Notes: a model not told the origin generated them from the sequence alone. Numbered from the stretch's first letter, positions 9,901-21,900 are shown. The stretch: DNA of 64,000 nt from Salvia splendens (GCF_004379255.2 NC_056039.1:19481883-19545882); one strand, 5' to 3'. Made by a program: numbers and translations.

Positions 9901-12295
9901 AGTAGTTTTGAACATGAAAAAGATATTTGCAAAAATTGTATCCAAGTCATCTCTAAAGAAAAGAAAGAAGTCATCTTTGACCTTATCCAAGAAATCCCAG
10001 ATACCGATATAAGTGATAATTACCTTAATAAATTAAAAGATTTACTTCTTGAAGAACCTTCTACTTCCAAAAAGATAAACATCAGTGAACAATTTAGTCT
10101 GAATAAACTTTGGGACAAATATCCCTATCAAAGCATATCTAAACAAATAACAACAAAAGACCTCCAGAGTGAAATTAATAGTGAAATTAATAGCCTTAAA
10201 AGAAAAGGACTTTGAAATAGAAACAAGACTCTCTATTATTGAAAATAATAAAGAAAATGGTAACTGGAAGGATCTTGATCCAGAAAATAATTCTATAAAA
10301 GTCATCCGAGAAATTGAATATCAAAAATGGCATATTAATATCACCCTTGCTGTTAATGACTTCAAAACCAGTATTATGGCCCTAGTTGATTCAGGAGCTG
10401 ACCATAATATTATCAGAGAAGGAATAGTCCCTACTAAGTATTGTGACAAATCCAAAGAAAAACTTTATACTGCTAACAATAACCTACTAAAAATTAAATA
10501 CAAACTCTCTAAAGCTCATATTTGTAATAATGGCTACTGTTTCAAGAATATCTTTACTATTGTTGAAGATATCACATATAATATGATTCTTGGAACGCCT
10601 TTCCTAACTCAAATTTATCCTTTCTATGTCAGTGATAGTGGTATTACCACCAAAGTTCAGGGAAGAGAAATAAATTTTAAATTCATCTCTCCCATTAAAA
10701 AGCAAGAAATTCTTAATCTTCAGAATAACTCTATATTTAGACAAATTAATAATATTACCCAAAAACGAAAACAAATTAATTTTCTAAAAGAAGAATTACC
10801 TTTTCAAAGAATTGAAGACCAACTTAGAACTCCTAAGATCATATCAAAGATTAAAGAAATCGAAAATAACTTTGTCAAACGAGTTTGTAATTAAATACCT
10901 AATGCCTTCTGGGATAGAAAGCACCATGTCATTGAACTACCTTATGAAAAGGGTTTCAATGAAGATAATATCCAGACAAAATCAAGACCTATCCAAATGA
11001 ACCAATAACTCTTAGAAATTTGTAAAAAGGAGATTAAAGAATTATTAGATAAAAAACTTATAAGACCTTCAAAATCTCCTTGGAGTTGTTCTGCCTTCTA
11101 TGTAATTAAACAAGCTGGGCTTGAAAGAGGAACACCTAGGCTAGTCATAAATTACAAACCTCTTAATAAAGTTCTACAGTGGATTAGGTACCCTATCCCC
11201 AACAAAAGGGATTTAATAGGAAGACTCTTTAATGCTAAGATTTTTTCCAAATTTGACCTTAAGTCTGGATTTTGGCAAATCCAAATCTCTGAAAAAGATA
11301 GATATAAAACAGCCTTCACAGTTCCTTTCGGACATTATGAATGGAATGTCATGCCTTTTGGCCTAAAAAATGCCCCTTCAGAATTTCAAAAAATCATGAA
11401 TGATATCATGAATCCTCTTAGTCATTTTAGTATTGTCTATATCGATGATATTTTAATCTTCTCCCAAGATATTGATCAACATATCAAACATTTGGACACT
11501 CTCTTAAAAACCATAGAAAAAAATGGATTAGCTATATCCACCCCCAAATTAAAATTATTCCAAACCAATGTTAGATTTTTAGGACATGAAATTAGCAAAG
11601 GAACTTTCAAACCTATTAGTAGGTCGATTTCCTTTACAGATAAATTCCCTGATGAAATCAAAGATAAAAATCAATTACAGAGATTCTTAGGATGCATGAA
11701 TTACATTTCAGACTTTTTCCCTAATCTTAGGGAGACCTGTAAACCTCTTTACCAAAGGCTTAGGAAAGACCCCCCTAATTAGACAGAAGAACACACTAAT
11801 ATTATCAAAACCATAAAGCAAGAAGTAAAAACTCTTCCGTGCTTAGGCATCCCCAATCCAAAAGCCTTTATGATCATAGAAACAGATGCCTCAAATCTAG
11901 GTTATGGAGGAATTTTAAAACAAAAAATTAATTCAAAAGAACAATTAGTTAGATACCACTCGGGAATCTGGAATAATACACAGATAAATTATTCCGTTAT
12001 CAAAAAAGAAATTTTATCCATAGTTTTATGCATTTCAAAATTTCAAGATGACCTTTACAATAAAAAGTTCTTACTCAGAATAGATTGCAAATCAGCAAAA
12101 GAAGTTCTTACGAAAGATGTTCAAAATATTGTTTCAAAACAAATATTTGCCCGATGGCAAGCTATTCTTTTTGTTTTTGATTTTGAAATTGAATTTATAA
12201 AAGGAGAAAACAATTCTCTACCTGATTTTCTAACTAGAGAATTTTTACAAGGGAACAGTAATGGACTCTACAAGGAAGAAAATACAAAGTGCTAA
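6970..12295 (+). pseudogene. EPRV copy 2 ORF1 polyprotein (MP-CP-PR-RT-RNase H), broken
   Basis: The start is ATG 6970 (MASKLVNLL). The movement protein is of the 30K type (HFGLAQVAVKPL, then a GPIYFNCSPNF segment, near 7250-7450). CP follows with a damaged zinc finger: the last Cys of CCHC is Tyr (9751-9753). Next come PR with DSGAD (about 10386-10400), RT with YIDD (11438-11449) and RNase H (11870-12295). Visible lesions are an A-run deletion near 7222, TGA at 7329, a micro-inversion with deletion at 9023-9034, a 12-bp tandem duplication at 10169-10192 followed by loss of about 30 bp between TTAAAA repeats, and stops at 10892, 11006 and 11780. The last stop is shared with copy 1. Confidence 0.9.
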
Positions 12296-13483
12296 AGACT
12301 ATGAAGTCTTCTCTTCAAAACTTACCTCAAAAGCCCTTGTTTCACCCACAACTCCTGTCACTCCTCAAAATCCAATCAAATTATCCCAAACAGATTCTCT
12401 CCAATCCAAAATATACCAGAAAATCCTTATAAAACGGTTTTTGCTTCAAACCTGCCAAAACCCACTAATATCCAAATCCCAAACACTCCTGAGGTATACA
12501 AATATACTGCCAAAGATTGGCATGATGATTGTGGGATGACTTCTTTTTCTGAATATCCAGCGACTCTTTCTCAAAAAGATTTTATCAGAAATCATTTTCC
12601 AAATCCTTCCCAATTTTGGGAATCCGACGATCGTTTGAAAGATCAAAAGTATTATGAGTTTATTCTAGTGGATTCTGATTCCGTAGAAATAACTCATAAT
12701 TACAATAGATCTAAAGAAATTGAATACTCAAAATGTGTTATCAAAAGAGTTCATTGATTCATCAAAAAAAAAAGAGTACATACTCTCACCACTTTTGGTG
12801 GTCAAAATGATTTCAAAATATTCCCAGACAACCACCCAGCTCAGGGGTATAATTACATTGATTATAAGAATGCTTGGTTTAGAGCTTTTCTAGTTAGACC
12901 CTTCAACCACTCTTGGTTTATAACTTTCCACCACAACTGTGATAAACAACCTCCTGTCTGGTTTGTTGATTGGTGGAGAAAAATGGGGTCTTCTATCCAA
13001 ATTCTTCCTCTTCAAATTCAAGAAGGTTTTAAGGTCTTTGCAGAGTTTTCAACTCTAAAAAATTATCAAAAGTTCATCATCTTCCACGCTGAATTCAAGA
13101 TTCCTTGGATTTTTGCATGGGATTTCAATTTTGAAAAAATTTATCCAGACCCTACCCCTTATTCTTTGACAAGGGTCTATAAAGTCAAATGGTGGTCGAG
13201 GTTCCAAAATCATATTGGAACTGAACTGGTCGTTAGGCATTTTTTAAACACTGGTGAAAAAGTGGTTTATCAAAAAAATGATAAAGGAAAAGAAAAAACA
13301 GGAATAGCCAAGAAGGCCAGCAGTCCAGAACCGAAAATTGAAAGTTATATGGATCATCTTCCAGATAATATCAAGAAAGAATTCTTTGAATATCTGGCGC
13401 AAAAGTCTGTCTCTTCAAGATCAAAATCTGAAGAATCTGTCTCCTCAGACCCTATAAGGGATCAAGACCCTTATGAATTTTAA
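12261..13483 (+). pseudogene. EPRV copy 2 ORF2, unknown function, broken
   Basis: This is homologous to the 4585-5806 frame of copy 1. The N-terminal part starts at ATG 12261 and overlaps RNase H. One base is missing in an A-run near 12370, so the original frame is only re-entered further on (12536-12757). The TGA at 12755-12757 matches the one in copy 1. In this copy the codons after the TGA stay in the same frame through FGGQNDFKIF and WFVDWWRKMG to the end at 13483. That shows the two halves are colinear. Confidence 0.65.
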
Positions 13484-13557
13484 ATTTTCAGGGAAACAGC
13501 GATCAAAGAGCAAAACAGAAGAATCAAGATTTTCCACATAATACTTGCTGCATAGAT

Positions 13558-13785
13558 AAGCCGAGAAGAAACGGCTTATATAATAATGATTATGGTATAG
13601 AAATAAAAAGATTAGAAGCAGGAATCAGAGAGCAAAGAAGAAGGATCAGAGCTTTCCATAAAATTAGACGGAGCAGAAGCAAATCTTTTTGTTGTTGGGA
13701 TAATGATGAAGATTGGCAAAGAGAGCAAATTATTGAAGGATGCAAAAGGAGAATTAGAATTATCCATATAATACTTGCTGCTTAG
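13558..13785 (+). pseudogene. EPRV copy 2 remnant of the small basic ORF, start lost
   Basis: This is nearly identical to 5881-6108, but the ATG is AAG (13558-13560). The remaining frame is otherwise conserved, including the terminal LAA-stop. Confidence 0.45.
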
Positions 13786-13985
13786 CGGACAAAACCAATG
13801 CCTCAAAATTCAAAATCAAAAGTTACCACAAGATCAAAAGTTGTCATGCCACAATTCCCAAGAGAATTCACAAAAGAACAAAAGTTGCCTCCAAGGGGAC
13901 CACCACTTCTCAAGATGATCAGCACGTAGCATTTAGTGTAATCTTCTACAATATAATAATGTTGTAATAGTTAGGAAAGTTTTCC

Positions 13986-13993
13986 TATAAATA
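13986..13993 (+). promoter_or_regulatory. EPRV TATA box, copy 2
   Basis: TATAAATA lies in the same context as at 6309. About 55 bp downstream the leader is interrupted by fusion with protease sequence, so a transcript from here would read into copy 3 and then antisense into the gypsy element. Confidence 0.65.
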
Positions 13994-14047
13994 GCTTGTA
14001 AATCTAAGAGGAAAAGGCACACCGGTCTTAGAGTTTTCAGACCATTG

Positions 14048-14527
14048 CTCTCTATTATTGAAAATAATAAAGAAATTGGTAACTGGAAGGATCTTGATCC
14101 AGAAAATAATTCTATAAAAGTCATCCGAGAAATTGAATATCAAAAATGGCATATTAATATTACCCTTGCTGTTAATGACTTCAAAACCAGTATTATGGCC
14201 CTAGTTGATTCAGGAGCTGACCATAATATTATCAGAGAAGGAATAGTCCCTACTAAGTATTGTGACAAATCCAAAGAAAAACTTTATACTGCTAACAATA
14301 ACCTACTAAAAATTAAATACAAACTCTCTAAAGCTCATATTTGTAATAATGGCTACTGTTTCAAGAATATCTTTACTATTGTTGAAGATATCACATTTAA
14401 TATGATTCTTGGAACGCCTTTCCTAACTCAAATTTATCCTTTCTATGTAAGTGATAGTGGTATTACCACCAAAGTTCAGGGAAGAGAAATAAATTTTAAA
14501 TTCATCTCTCCCATTAAAAAGCAAGAA
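14048..14527 (+). pseudogene. EPRV copy 3, protease part (left of gypsy insertion)
   Basis: This copy begins inside the CP-PR linker (ILSIIENN context). The protease frame is open, with DSGAD at about 14210-14225. The left junction to the copy 2 leader shares CTCTCT, so it is a microhomology junction. On the right, coding is cut by the gypsy element at 14527/14528 and resumes at 22549. Confidence 0.85.
14523..14527. repeat. Left target-site duplication (AAGAA) of gypsy element
   Basis: AAGAA here and at 22549-22553 flank TG...CA element ends. Removing the element and one copy restores the sequence seen in the other EPRV copies. Confidence 0.9.
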
Positions 14528-15314
14528 TGTCACGACCGCACTTTGCCAAGGATAGCAAAAGCGGATAAATCGCAACTAATAAAGGGATTTAAAGAAATAT
14601 GGAAGAAATGAAGATAGAACTTGCACATTGAAAAGTCAAACAATATGATAGATAAGATCCAAGTATTCGATTACAAGGATTTGAATAACAATGGCATTTC
14701 ATCAAAATGAATCAGAGTTTCGATGATGAGAGTTCACTATACTCTCTTAACAAACTACAGCGGAAAAAGTCCAGAAAACGACTTCGCGTATGAAGACACG
14801 AAGCGTCGAGAGATCCACACTTATTTACTTAAGTAGCATCGACTCTGATCAGCACGCCTCCACCCTATTGCTTAATCTGCACATTTATAAATACATGCAG
14901 GGCTGAGTACAGGAGTACTCAGTGGGCACTTGCCAAAAACAAAACATACAATATAAGTTGTCATCCATCAACAGTATCACACGGGGGTTTTCTTAAAAGG
15001 CCCGAGCATACTAAATTCTTTTGTGATTTTAAAAGTCCGATTTCAATCTAAGTTCTTGATGTATTCCTCCATGTCTGAGAATCCAGTGGGCCGTGAAGGT
15101 GGCCGCCTTCACAAGCACCCTCGCCGGCCAGCCTCTCTCTTGGATGGCTCACAGCGCTCGCGCACGTAACTCCGAATAGGATTTGCGGTCCTATTGGAAA
15201 ATGGCTCACAGCCCTCGCGCACGTAACTCCGAATAGGATTTGCGGTCCTATTGGAAAATGGCTCACAGCCCTCGCGCACGTAACTCCGAATAGGATTTGC
15301 GGTCCTATTGGAAA
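14528..15314 (-). repeat. Truncated 3' LTR of the gypsy element
   Basis: This matches the last roughly 0.8 kb of the right LTR (18976-19705) with few differences and then stops abruptly after GGAAA. The rest of the LTR, the polypurine tract and the end of pol were lost in one deletion. It carries three 57-bp tandem units (15144-15314), whereas the other LTR has two. Confidence 0.85.
15144..15314. repeat. 57-bp tandem repeat, three units, inside LTR
   Basis: Units start at 15144, 15201 and 15258, each beginning ATGGCTCACAGC and ending CCTATTGGAAA. The matching stretch of the other LTR (19592-19705) has two units, so copy number changed after or during insertion. Confidence 0.9.
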
Positions 15315-15539
15315 TTCTCCGAATGTGAGATCTTCCCACAGTTCCTTGTGGTGACTCCTTCGGTCGTTCGCTTTTACTTTCAGGTATAACCTTCTACTGT
15401 CATACTCTGTTTTCGTGCGTTTACGATCTTGATCCTGAGGTTGGCACTTCTACCCAAGTGGAAATTCTCTCTCCCACCTTCTCGGGCGCTCGCTCTACCT
15501 CTAGGCTCAATCTATCAAGTTCTTGCAGTATTCCTCTTC

Positions 15540-16690
15540 CCTTTTAAGGCTGCTAACCATGTTTGAGTTTCGTGGTTCAGCGTATCGGCCACTACGTTAG
15601 CCTTGCTCGGATAGTGATTTACGCTACAGTCGCAGTCTTTTGCTAACTTTAGACATTCAATCTATCGTATGCCTAAATCCTTTCGTATGTAGATTATGCC
15701 AGCCCCTTCTAGATCATGCGTTGGGTATTTCAGCTTATGCGGCCTGAGCTGCCATGATGCATAATTGATCTCTCTGCCCCTTCCGCGTCTAGCCATGGCC
15801 AGGCCAACCCCTTTAGTGCGTCGGTGCCGACGATGTAGCTATTTCGAGTTTTGCGGTAACTAGTGCTAGCACCATAGTTATCTTCTCTTCTAGTAGTTGC
15901 AAGCTCACTTTGCTCAGGGAGTCGTGAAATCTCGACCCTTTTCTCGAGCTTTTGAGTCATTGTCATCGCAATTTCATAGGATCCTTTGATAGCCTCCTAC
16001 AGTGGTCTGTTACTGTGGTTCTACTCGGATTCCTTTCCGTTGCTACCATGTGTTCGAGGAAATTTGCTTCGTTAAGCCTGAACTCAAAACTTGCTAATCT
16101 TAGCATAGAGCTACTCGGCTCTTAACGTTTCTAGCGTAGTCCTCTATTTTCCTTAGTGTTTTCTTGCGTCCTTCAGATAGACAAATCTGTCACACAAAGC
16201 TAGAATAGGTTCTTTTTCAAGCGCCGGTTAAAATCATGATTCATTAGACCTTTAAGTGCAACTGGTATTTTGTAAGGTGCTCTTGTTATCGAGGCGGATC
16301 CGGGTTCTAGGTCTTATCTTGGATTCCACTTGTCTGTACCGTGGTATTATCGGTGGCATATCTGGAATTTACGGCGATGTCTACCATTTTCAAGTTCCCA
16401 TTTGTCTTTCTCTAATCATTTAACGACTTAAAGCATCGAGATTATAGATTTTCGTCAGTGGCGTGGTCTTCCGCCAGCCAGTCCATTTCTAGTATTATGG
16501 CAACGTTTCGAAATTGTGAACCCTTAACTTGGAGTCTTTCTCGGTGAATTCTATGTTCAAGCAAATTTTCGTACTATTTATAAGGCCTACTATGGTGAGG
16601 ACACCTTTATCCTATGTTCAGCTTGATCGGTGGATATCTAAAGTGTCTACTCAAAATGCGGTTATGAGATGGGCATAGAAACTTGTATCC
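15540..16690 (-). pseudogene. Gypsy pol remnants: protease, RT pieces, RNase H
   Basis: Translation on minus in shifting frames shows, in element order: a protease beginning resembling LLDT...HLITAF (about 16690-16640) and a protease end resembling IILEMDWLAEDHAT (about 16490); the RT entry segment APYKIPVALKGL (about 16295-16200); an RT segment like LNEANFLEHMV (about 16090-16020, family consensus FLGHVVS); an RNase H portion resembling YIVGTDALKGL to YPTHDLE (about 15860-15720); and HYPSKANVVADTL (about 15640-15570). The RT palm with its YxDD motif and the integrase are absent. Many stops and frame changes are present. This is a gutted pol, not a different gene. Confidence 0.7.
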
Positions 16691-17867
16691 AACAGTATGA
16701 TAATTGGTAAGTCGAGGGAACGTCCATACCTGCTAGGTTTCCTTGGTTCCCCTCTAGCCGTTCCTGCGTTAGGACATACTCTCGAGCCTGTGACAGGAGA
16801 CCTTGCGGCTGCTGATAATTTGGCGGTGGCACTTGTGGATTTGCTCCAAGTTGTGTGTGTGGTGTCCGCAGTTCTGACTGAATTGTCGGGTGTGACCTCG
16901 TCCCGATTTCCAGGGGTTTTGTCGGACAATGTTTCTTAAAATGTCCACTCTGCCCACATGCAAAGCAAGCTCCTGTTCCCGCCTTGCATATCCCATAGTG
17001 CGTTCTATTGCACTCTGGGCAAACGGGGGGTTCTTGTTGATATTTCCTGACTGTTTTGGGGGTCGTTTGCCTCCCGAACCCTCGTGGCTTGTTCTGTTTT
17101 AGCCGAGCTTTCTTGGGCCCGAGTTGAGTCAGTTGTCCATTCAACTGTTTCTTGTTCCTAGGTGCTTGAGCCTGGACTTGGCGGAATGCGGTAGTGGTGA
17201 CCGGTGCGGGTTCCTCCTTTGCTAAAGTAGATTCAACATATAGTGCTTCTCTTAGAGATTCAGGGTATGTCAACCTCCCGTGGCGAACCAACGCCATTCG
17301 AATTTCGTGCCTCAAACCGGCACGAAATTTCCTAGCCATTTTCTCATCAGTATCCACCTGCTCTGGTGCATATTTGGACATATCGCAGAGCAACCGATCG
17401 TAGTCTGTCACGGACATCGGTCCTTGTCTCAAGTTACAGAATTCCACTTCCTTTTCCCTTTGATAGTTCAGGGGAACATACTTATTATAAAACTCAGTCT
17501 TGAATTGTTCCCAAGTAGTCCCCTCCAATTGTCCTAGAGTTATTGTTTTCTTTCTCGCTTCCCACCACAAATCCGCAGATTCAGTCAGCTGGAATGATGC
17601 ACATCTCAGTCGGTCTTTGTCCGGGAAACGTAGGAAGTCAAATAGGCGTTCTAGTGCCTTGACCCAAGTCTCAGCTTCTTTCGGGTCTCCCAAACCATTG
17701 AATACCGGCGGACACTGCTTTAGGAAAAGTTCCTCGATCCGACGATCTTGTGGTTGGGGCGGTGGCGGTGGTGTCACATCGCGCCACCATTCAGGACTCC
17801 CTCTCTCGAACGCTAGTATCATTTCGTGGCCTCGGCCTACGGGTCTTGCAACTCTTCCGGGTAGCAT
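16662..17867 (-). CDS. Ty3/gypsy gag, 401 aa, open
   Basis: This is an open frame for the gag structural protein of a plant chromovirus-type element. Residues about 45-215 form the Retrotrans_gag domain (PPVFNGLGDPKEAETWV, then FQLTESADLWW). Residues 283-294 hold CPECNRTHYGIC and 301-314 the CCHC knuckle CFACGQSGHFKKHC. It would bind element RNA and form cytoplasmic particles. The frame ends at 16662 by reading out of frame into the decayed protease, so the gag-pol junction is damaged although gag itself is open. There are about 1.1 kb of leader between the PBS and the ATG, as is common in this lineage. Confidence 0.85.
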   Translation of the reverse strand: MLPGRVARPVGRGHEMILAFERGSPEWWRDVTPPPPPQPQDRRIEELFLKQCPPVFNGLGDPKEAETWVKALERLFDFLRFPDKDRLRCASFQLTESADLWWEARKKTITLGQLEGTTWEQFKTEFYNKYVPLNYQREKEVEFCNLRQGPMSVTDYDRLLCDMSKYAPEQVDTDEKMARKFRAGLRHEIRMALVRHGRLTYPESLREALYVESTLAKEEPAPVTTTAFRQVQAQAPRNKKQLNGQLTQLGPKKARLKQNKPRGFGRQTTPKTVRKYQQEPPVCPECNRTHYGICKAGTGACFACGQSGHFKKHCPTKPLEIGTRSHPTIQSELRTPHTQLGANPQVPPPNYQQPQGLLSQAREYVLTQERLEGNQGNLAGMDVPSTYQLSYCWIQVSMPIS

Positions 17868-18960
17868 ACTAATACATTAAGCACGGTTTTACCATTAAGC
17901 ACTATGCCGGTGCGGAACGGACAAACTTATCAACAAACTAGAAACTAGAACACAACAACTTTATCGAGGCACACGATTTTCATAGCTACTGAAGGTTAGT
18001 ATATCATTATATCAAACAAAATTGCCTCAGGAGGACTCTTACAAGGATTTCCCACATCGTATTCCCAAGTACGCGTCATAAGATTTCATACTGCAACACA
18101 TCACCAAAAGCACTTAGTTGTTTTCCACATCACGGTTCGGGTCTTACGTGCTAACCAAAGCACGATTCACTATGAGGCATAAAGACTAATCCGAACGAAT
18201 TCGTATTCTAGTGCATTTCTTTTGGTATAACTTTCACTTCTCCATAATTCACCATCAGAGTTTTTTTTAGGGAGGTCAGCCCAGGGCTTCCATCAAAACC
18301 ATCATCGTAGTCCGAGTTGCGGTCAACTTGTGATCTAAAGCTTAAGGATCGAGTCGCGAACGTCTAAGTAGGGAAAGTCGTCTACTAAAGCCACTACAAG
18401 AAGTGATCTAAAATTCATCGTAAGCTAAGTCCATTTTTCTTAGACCGTCGTTCTACAAGATTCGTGTGACGCGGTAGGATTAACGATCTCCCAAGCATGG
18501 TAATGCAGTTCGGTTGGGCGAGGATCTACCGTGTGCTATTCCCTTATAGCACTGTTCCTCATTCTCTCTTCCTCGACCTCTGCCCTCTCATGCTTCCTGC
18601 ATCGGGCGTTGGTCCTTCTTAGGTGTTATGTCTTGTCGCCGCACATCACGTCCTTTCTTACTAACGTATCTAGTATTGCTTATAATCATCGCTCAGGGAA
18701 GCGGTAGTAAGAATTCGTTCGAGTCCTACAGTTCGAGTTATGAAAAGATTTCGCAAAAACATTACTCTTGTCACTGAATTTTTTTTTTCAAAAAGTTTTC
18801 ACTTGGTCCTCAAGACACCCCAAGAAACTGTTTTCTCAAAATTATGTCGAACACGTCGGGCTGGAGTGCTGATCTCGTCGGCTACTTGGTTTAGTCTAGC
18901 GAACAAGTCTAGACCATGACTGAAAGGAGTATTTGGATCTCAGAGCAGAAAAGAACTGAG
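17868..18960 (-). other. Gypsy untranslated leader between PBS and gag
   Basis: About 1.1 kb without a recognisable coding sequence. I see no RNA gene in it. It presumably carries the packaging signal of the element. Confidence 0.5.
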
Positions 18961-18972
18961 GCTCTGATACCA
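18961..18972 (-). promoter_or_regulatory. Gypsy primer-binding site (tRNA-iMet)
   Basis: On minus, TGGTATCAGAGC follows the LTR end CGTGACA after a 3-nt spacer (GAG). It is complementary to initiator tRNA-Met. This fixes the element orientation and shows that the right LTR is the 5' LTR. Confidence 0.9.
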
Positions 18973-18975
18973 CTC

Positions 18976-21900
18976 TGTCACGACCGCACTTTGCCAAGGA
19001 TAGCAAAAGCGGATAAATCGCAACTAATAAAGGGATTTAAAGAAATATGGAAGAAATGAAGATAGAACTTGCACATTGAAAAGTCAAACAATATGATAGA
19101 TAAGATCCAAGTATTCGATTACAAGGATTTGAATAACAATGGCATTTCATCAAAATGAATCAGAGTTTCGATGATGAGAGTTCACTATACTCTCTTAACA
19201 AACTGCAGCGGAAAAAGTCCAGAAAACGACTTCGCGTATGAAGACACAAAGCGTCGAGAGATCCACACTTATTTACTTAAGTAGCATCGACTCTGATCAG
19301 CACGCATCCACCCTATTGCTTAATCTGCACATTTATAAATACATGCAGGGCTGAGTACAGGAATACTCAGTGGGCACTTGCCAAAAACAAAACATACAAT
19401 ATAAGTTGTCATCTATCAACAGTATCACACGGGGGTTTTCTTAAAAGGCCCGAGCATACTAAATTCTTTTGTGATCTTAAAAGTCCGATTTCAATCTAAG
19501 TTCTTGATGTATTCCTCCATGTCTGAGAATCCAGTGGGCCGTGAAGGTGGCCGCCTTCACAAGTACCCTCGCCGGCCAGCCTCTCTCTAGGATGGCTCAC
19601 AGCGCTCGCGCACGTAACTCCGAATAGGATTTGCGGTCCTATTGGAAAATGGCTCACAGCCCTCGCGCACGTAACTCCGAATAGGATTTGCGGTCCTATT
19701 GGAAACCAAGTTTGTTACCAAGTTTTTGGCATCGCCAAACTCTCGGCATATAGTCCTCACAGACAGGTCTTGAAAACAAATATTTCATGGCATGACAACA
19801 ACTTTAAAAGAAATGATCACATCTCCATTTTTGAGAAAAATGTATTTCATAACTTCAAAACATTTGCTTTATATCCACACTATATTGCTGGATATTAAAA
19901 GAAAGCCCACAATCATATCTTAAATAGAAAGCTCGTAAAATACTTAGTTACGAAAGCCCACCTCGTATGCTTATCTTCAATTAAATTCTTCGTTAGGCCT
20001 CACTTGCCCTTGAATATTTTCTCCCTTGAAAATAAATAGCGTAACACGCTAATTAGCACTTGAACTATTTCTCTGAAAAAGAATGCATGCATCCTACAGG
20101 ATAGCATCTATCTCTTAGTCTCGGCTTATAGGTTTTCTCTTTAAATCCTAACTTGGCTTCACTGTTCTGCAGCACTTAATTATTTTCTTTACTTCTTTTG
20201 GAGAAATTCTATTTTCTCAATAAATATGGATTCTTAAAATCCCTCCTTAATTTCCTTCTTCTTCGGATTTTTCTTAAGGCTTCTTAAGATCTCTTAAGGC
20301 CGCCCATGGCGTCGCGGGGCGACGCCGGTCGGCCCTCGCTTCCCAAATTATAATATCTTCCTTCCTTGGAATAAATTATCCGGAAACTAATTTAATTAAG
20401 CTCCAAGCTCAATTTCTTAAATTAATTTCCCTCCACAAAATAATCTCCCAAATTCACTAATTAAATTAAGTAGCCCATTCCAATAAAATCTCATGGCCCA
20501 AAACCTTTTTAATTGGGAACAACCCATTCTTCCTAATTTATTTTCGGCCCATTCTCCTCTCAAAAGGCCCAACTTAAATAAATAAGGTCCATTCTCCTCT
20601 CTCTTTCTTTTATTAAATCTTGGCCCAAGTCACTTTATTAATGGAATGGCCCAACTAAAACAAATAAGGTGGCCCAACTAATTAATTCCAACAAAGCCCA
20701 ACTCTTGGGGTCCAAAATACTCCCTTGCTGCCATCGTGAACTATCTCTCCCCCATTATTTCTCCCAAATCCTGAAATTGAAGAGGAAGAACAGCAGCGCC
20801 TCCCCCATCGCGCTCCCTCGCCGTCCGGCTTCGCCGGAGATCTACCGGCGTAGTCCCTCTCTAATTCGCCCATCCTCTCTCCTTTTCTCTTCGTTCCGGA
20901 AATCTCCCAAGTTTCCAATTTCCAAATGAAATCCCTAAAATTAGAGATGGAGGAGCAGCGGCGTCTCCCTTCTCTCTCACGGCTCTCCGCCGCTCACGCC
21001 CGCTCCCTCCGTTGAACGTCCTCCAACGAGTGCTCTCTCTCTCGGCGAGTCAGCAGTGGAGAGGAGGCGTCGCCTCCCTCCCACTTCCTCAGCCGCGGCC
21101 TGAAATTTCTCCACGGAAGTTTCCGGAGCTTCGCGGTCGCTGGAGTCTAGCGGGGAGTCCTCCTCGCTCCGCACCACCTCCGTCTCGCGCGCTGCCGCCC
21201 GGCGGCCTCTCAGTCCAGAAGCTAAGTCCCTTCCCCCTTTCCCCCATTTACTCGTCAATTATCGAGTTATGCATCAGCTTGGTATTGCTTTGTTATCTCA
21301 AATCCTTGTTCTTGTGATTTTTGTGCTTTGAGGGGAAGTTGGGCAGTAGCTTTGTGGTATTGGGATTCTTGGCTATGTGTTATGACTTTACATATGCATT
21401 TGGGAGCATTGGCTCACTGTAGCTTTGGTTCTGCATATGTTCACTGGGGAATACTTGGTGGATTTGCTACTGTTCTATTTTCATACTTGTTGTAGGGATC
21501 CTTATGAGGAGTTCTATGTTCTTGTGCTATCCGACCATTCTATATGATGCAAAAGAGGGTGTTGTCGAGGGGATTACCTTGCTCGGTGATTACCTTCGGT
21601 CCTTGGCTGCCCCTTGACTGCCGTCGCTCCTCACTCCGTCGCCCTTCACTCCGTCGCACTCCCTTGCCTTGCGAGAATTTGGCAGGAAAACTGAGTGTGG
21701 AGTGGGGAGGGAGGCGGTGGTATTTATAGGCAAAATGCCTTGGCCTCTTGTGGCAGAATCTTGGGCATTGAGCTCCTAATTTTGGTTATAAGCTCAGCTC
21801 TCTTTCTAAGCTTCATAGTCATGTTGTTTATACTATTTTGGTGAAATTCTTGAGGGGAGGAAGTCTTTCCTTGACTTTCCCTTGAGTCTCGATAGGGGAA

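Larger units (their letters stand above)
6710..14047 (+). mobile_element. Endogenous pararetrovirus copy 2, nearly full length
   Basis: This is the most complete copy in the window: PBS, leader, full-length but broken ORF1 (MP, CP, PR, RT, RNase H), ORF2, remnant of the small ORF, and promoter with TATA at 13986. It follows copy 1 without a gap. It stops in the transcribed leader, at the six bases CTCTCT, where it jumps to protease sequence of copy 3. Confidence 0.9.

Noticed and set aside
1..14047. Functional, inducible pararetrovirus
   Set aside because: Both copies in the head-to-tail array carry several frameshifts and stops in ORF1 and ORF2, including a shared stop before RNase H.
15144..15314. 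Regular short repeats that might suggest a CRISPR array
   Set aside because: The 57-bp units are contiguous with no unique spacers, lie inside an LTR and are in a plant genome.
15048..15339. Minus-strand ORFs with repeated RTANPIRSY segments
   Set aside because: They are translations of the 57-bp tandem repeat in the LTR, not a repeat protein.
20669..21317. Overlapping ORFs on both strands of the GC-rich part of the gypsy LTR
   Set aside because: Low-complexity Ser/Arg/Pro composition, overlap on both strands and no domain. They are expected by chance in GC-rich DNA.
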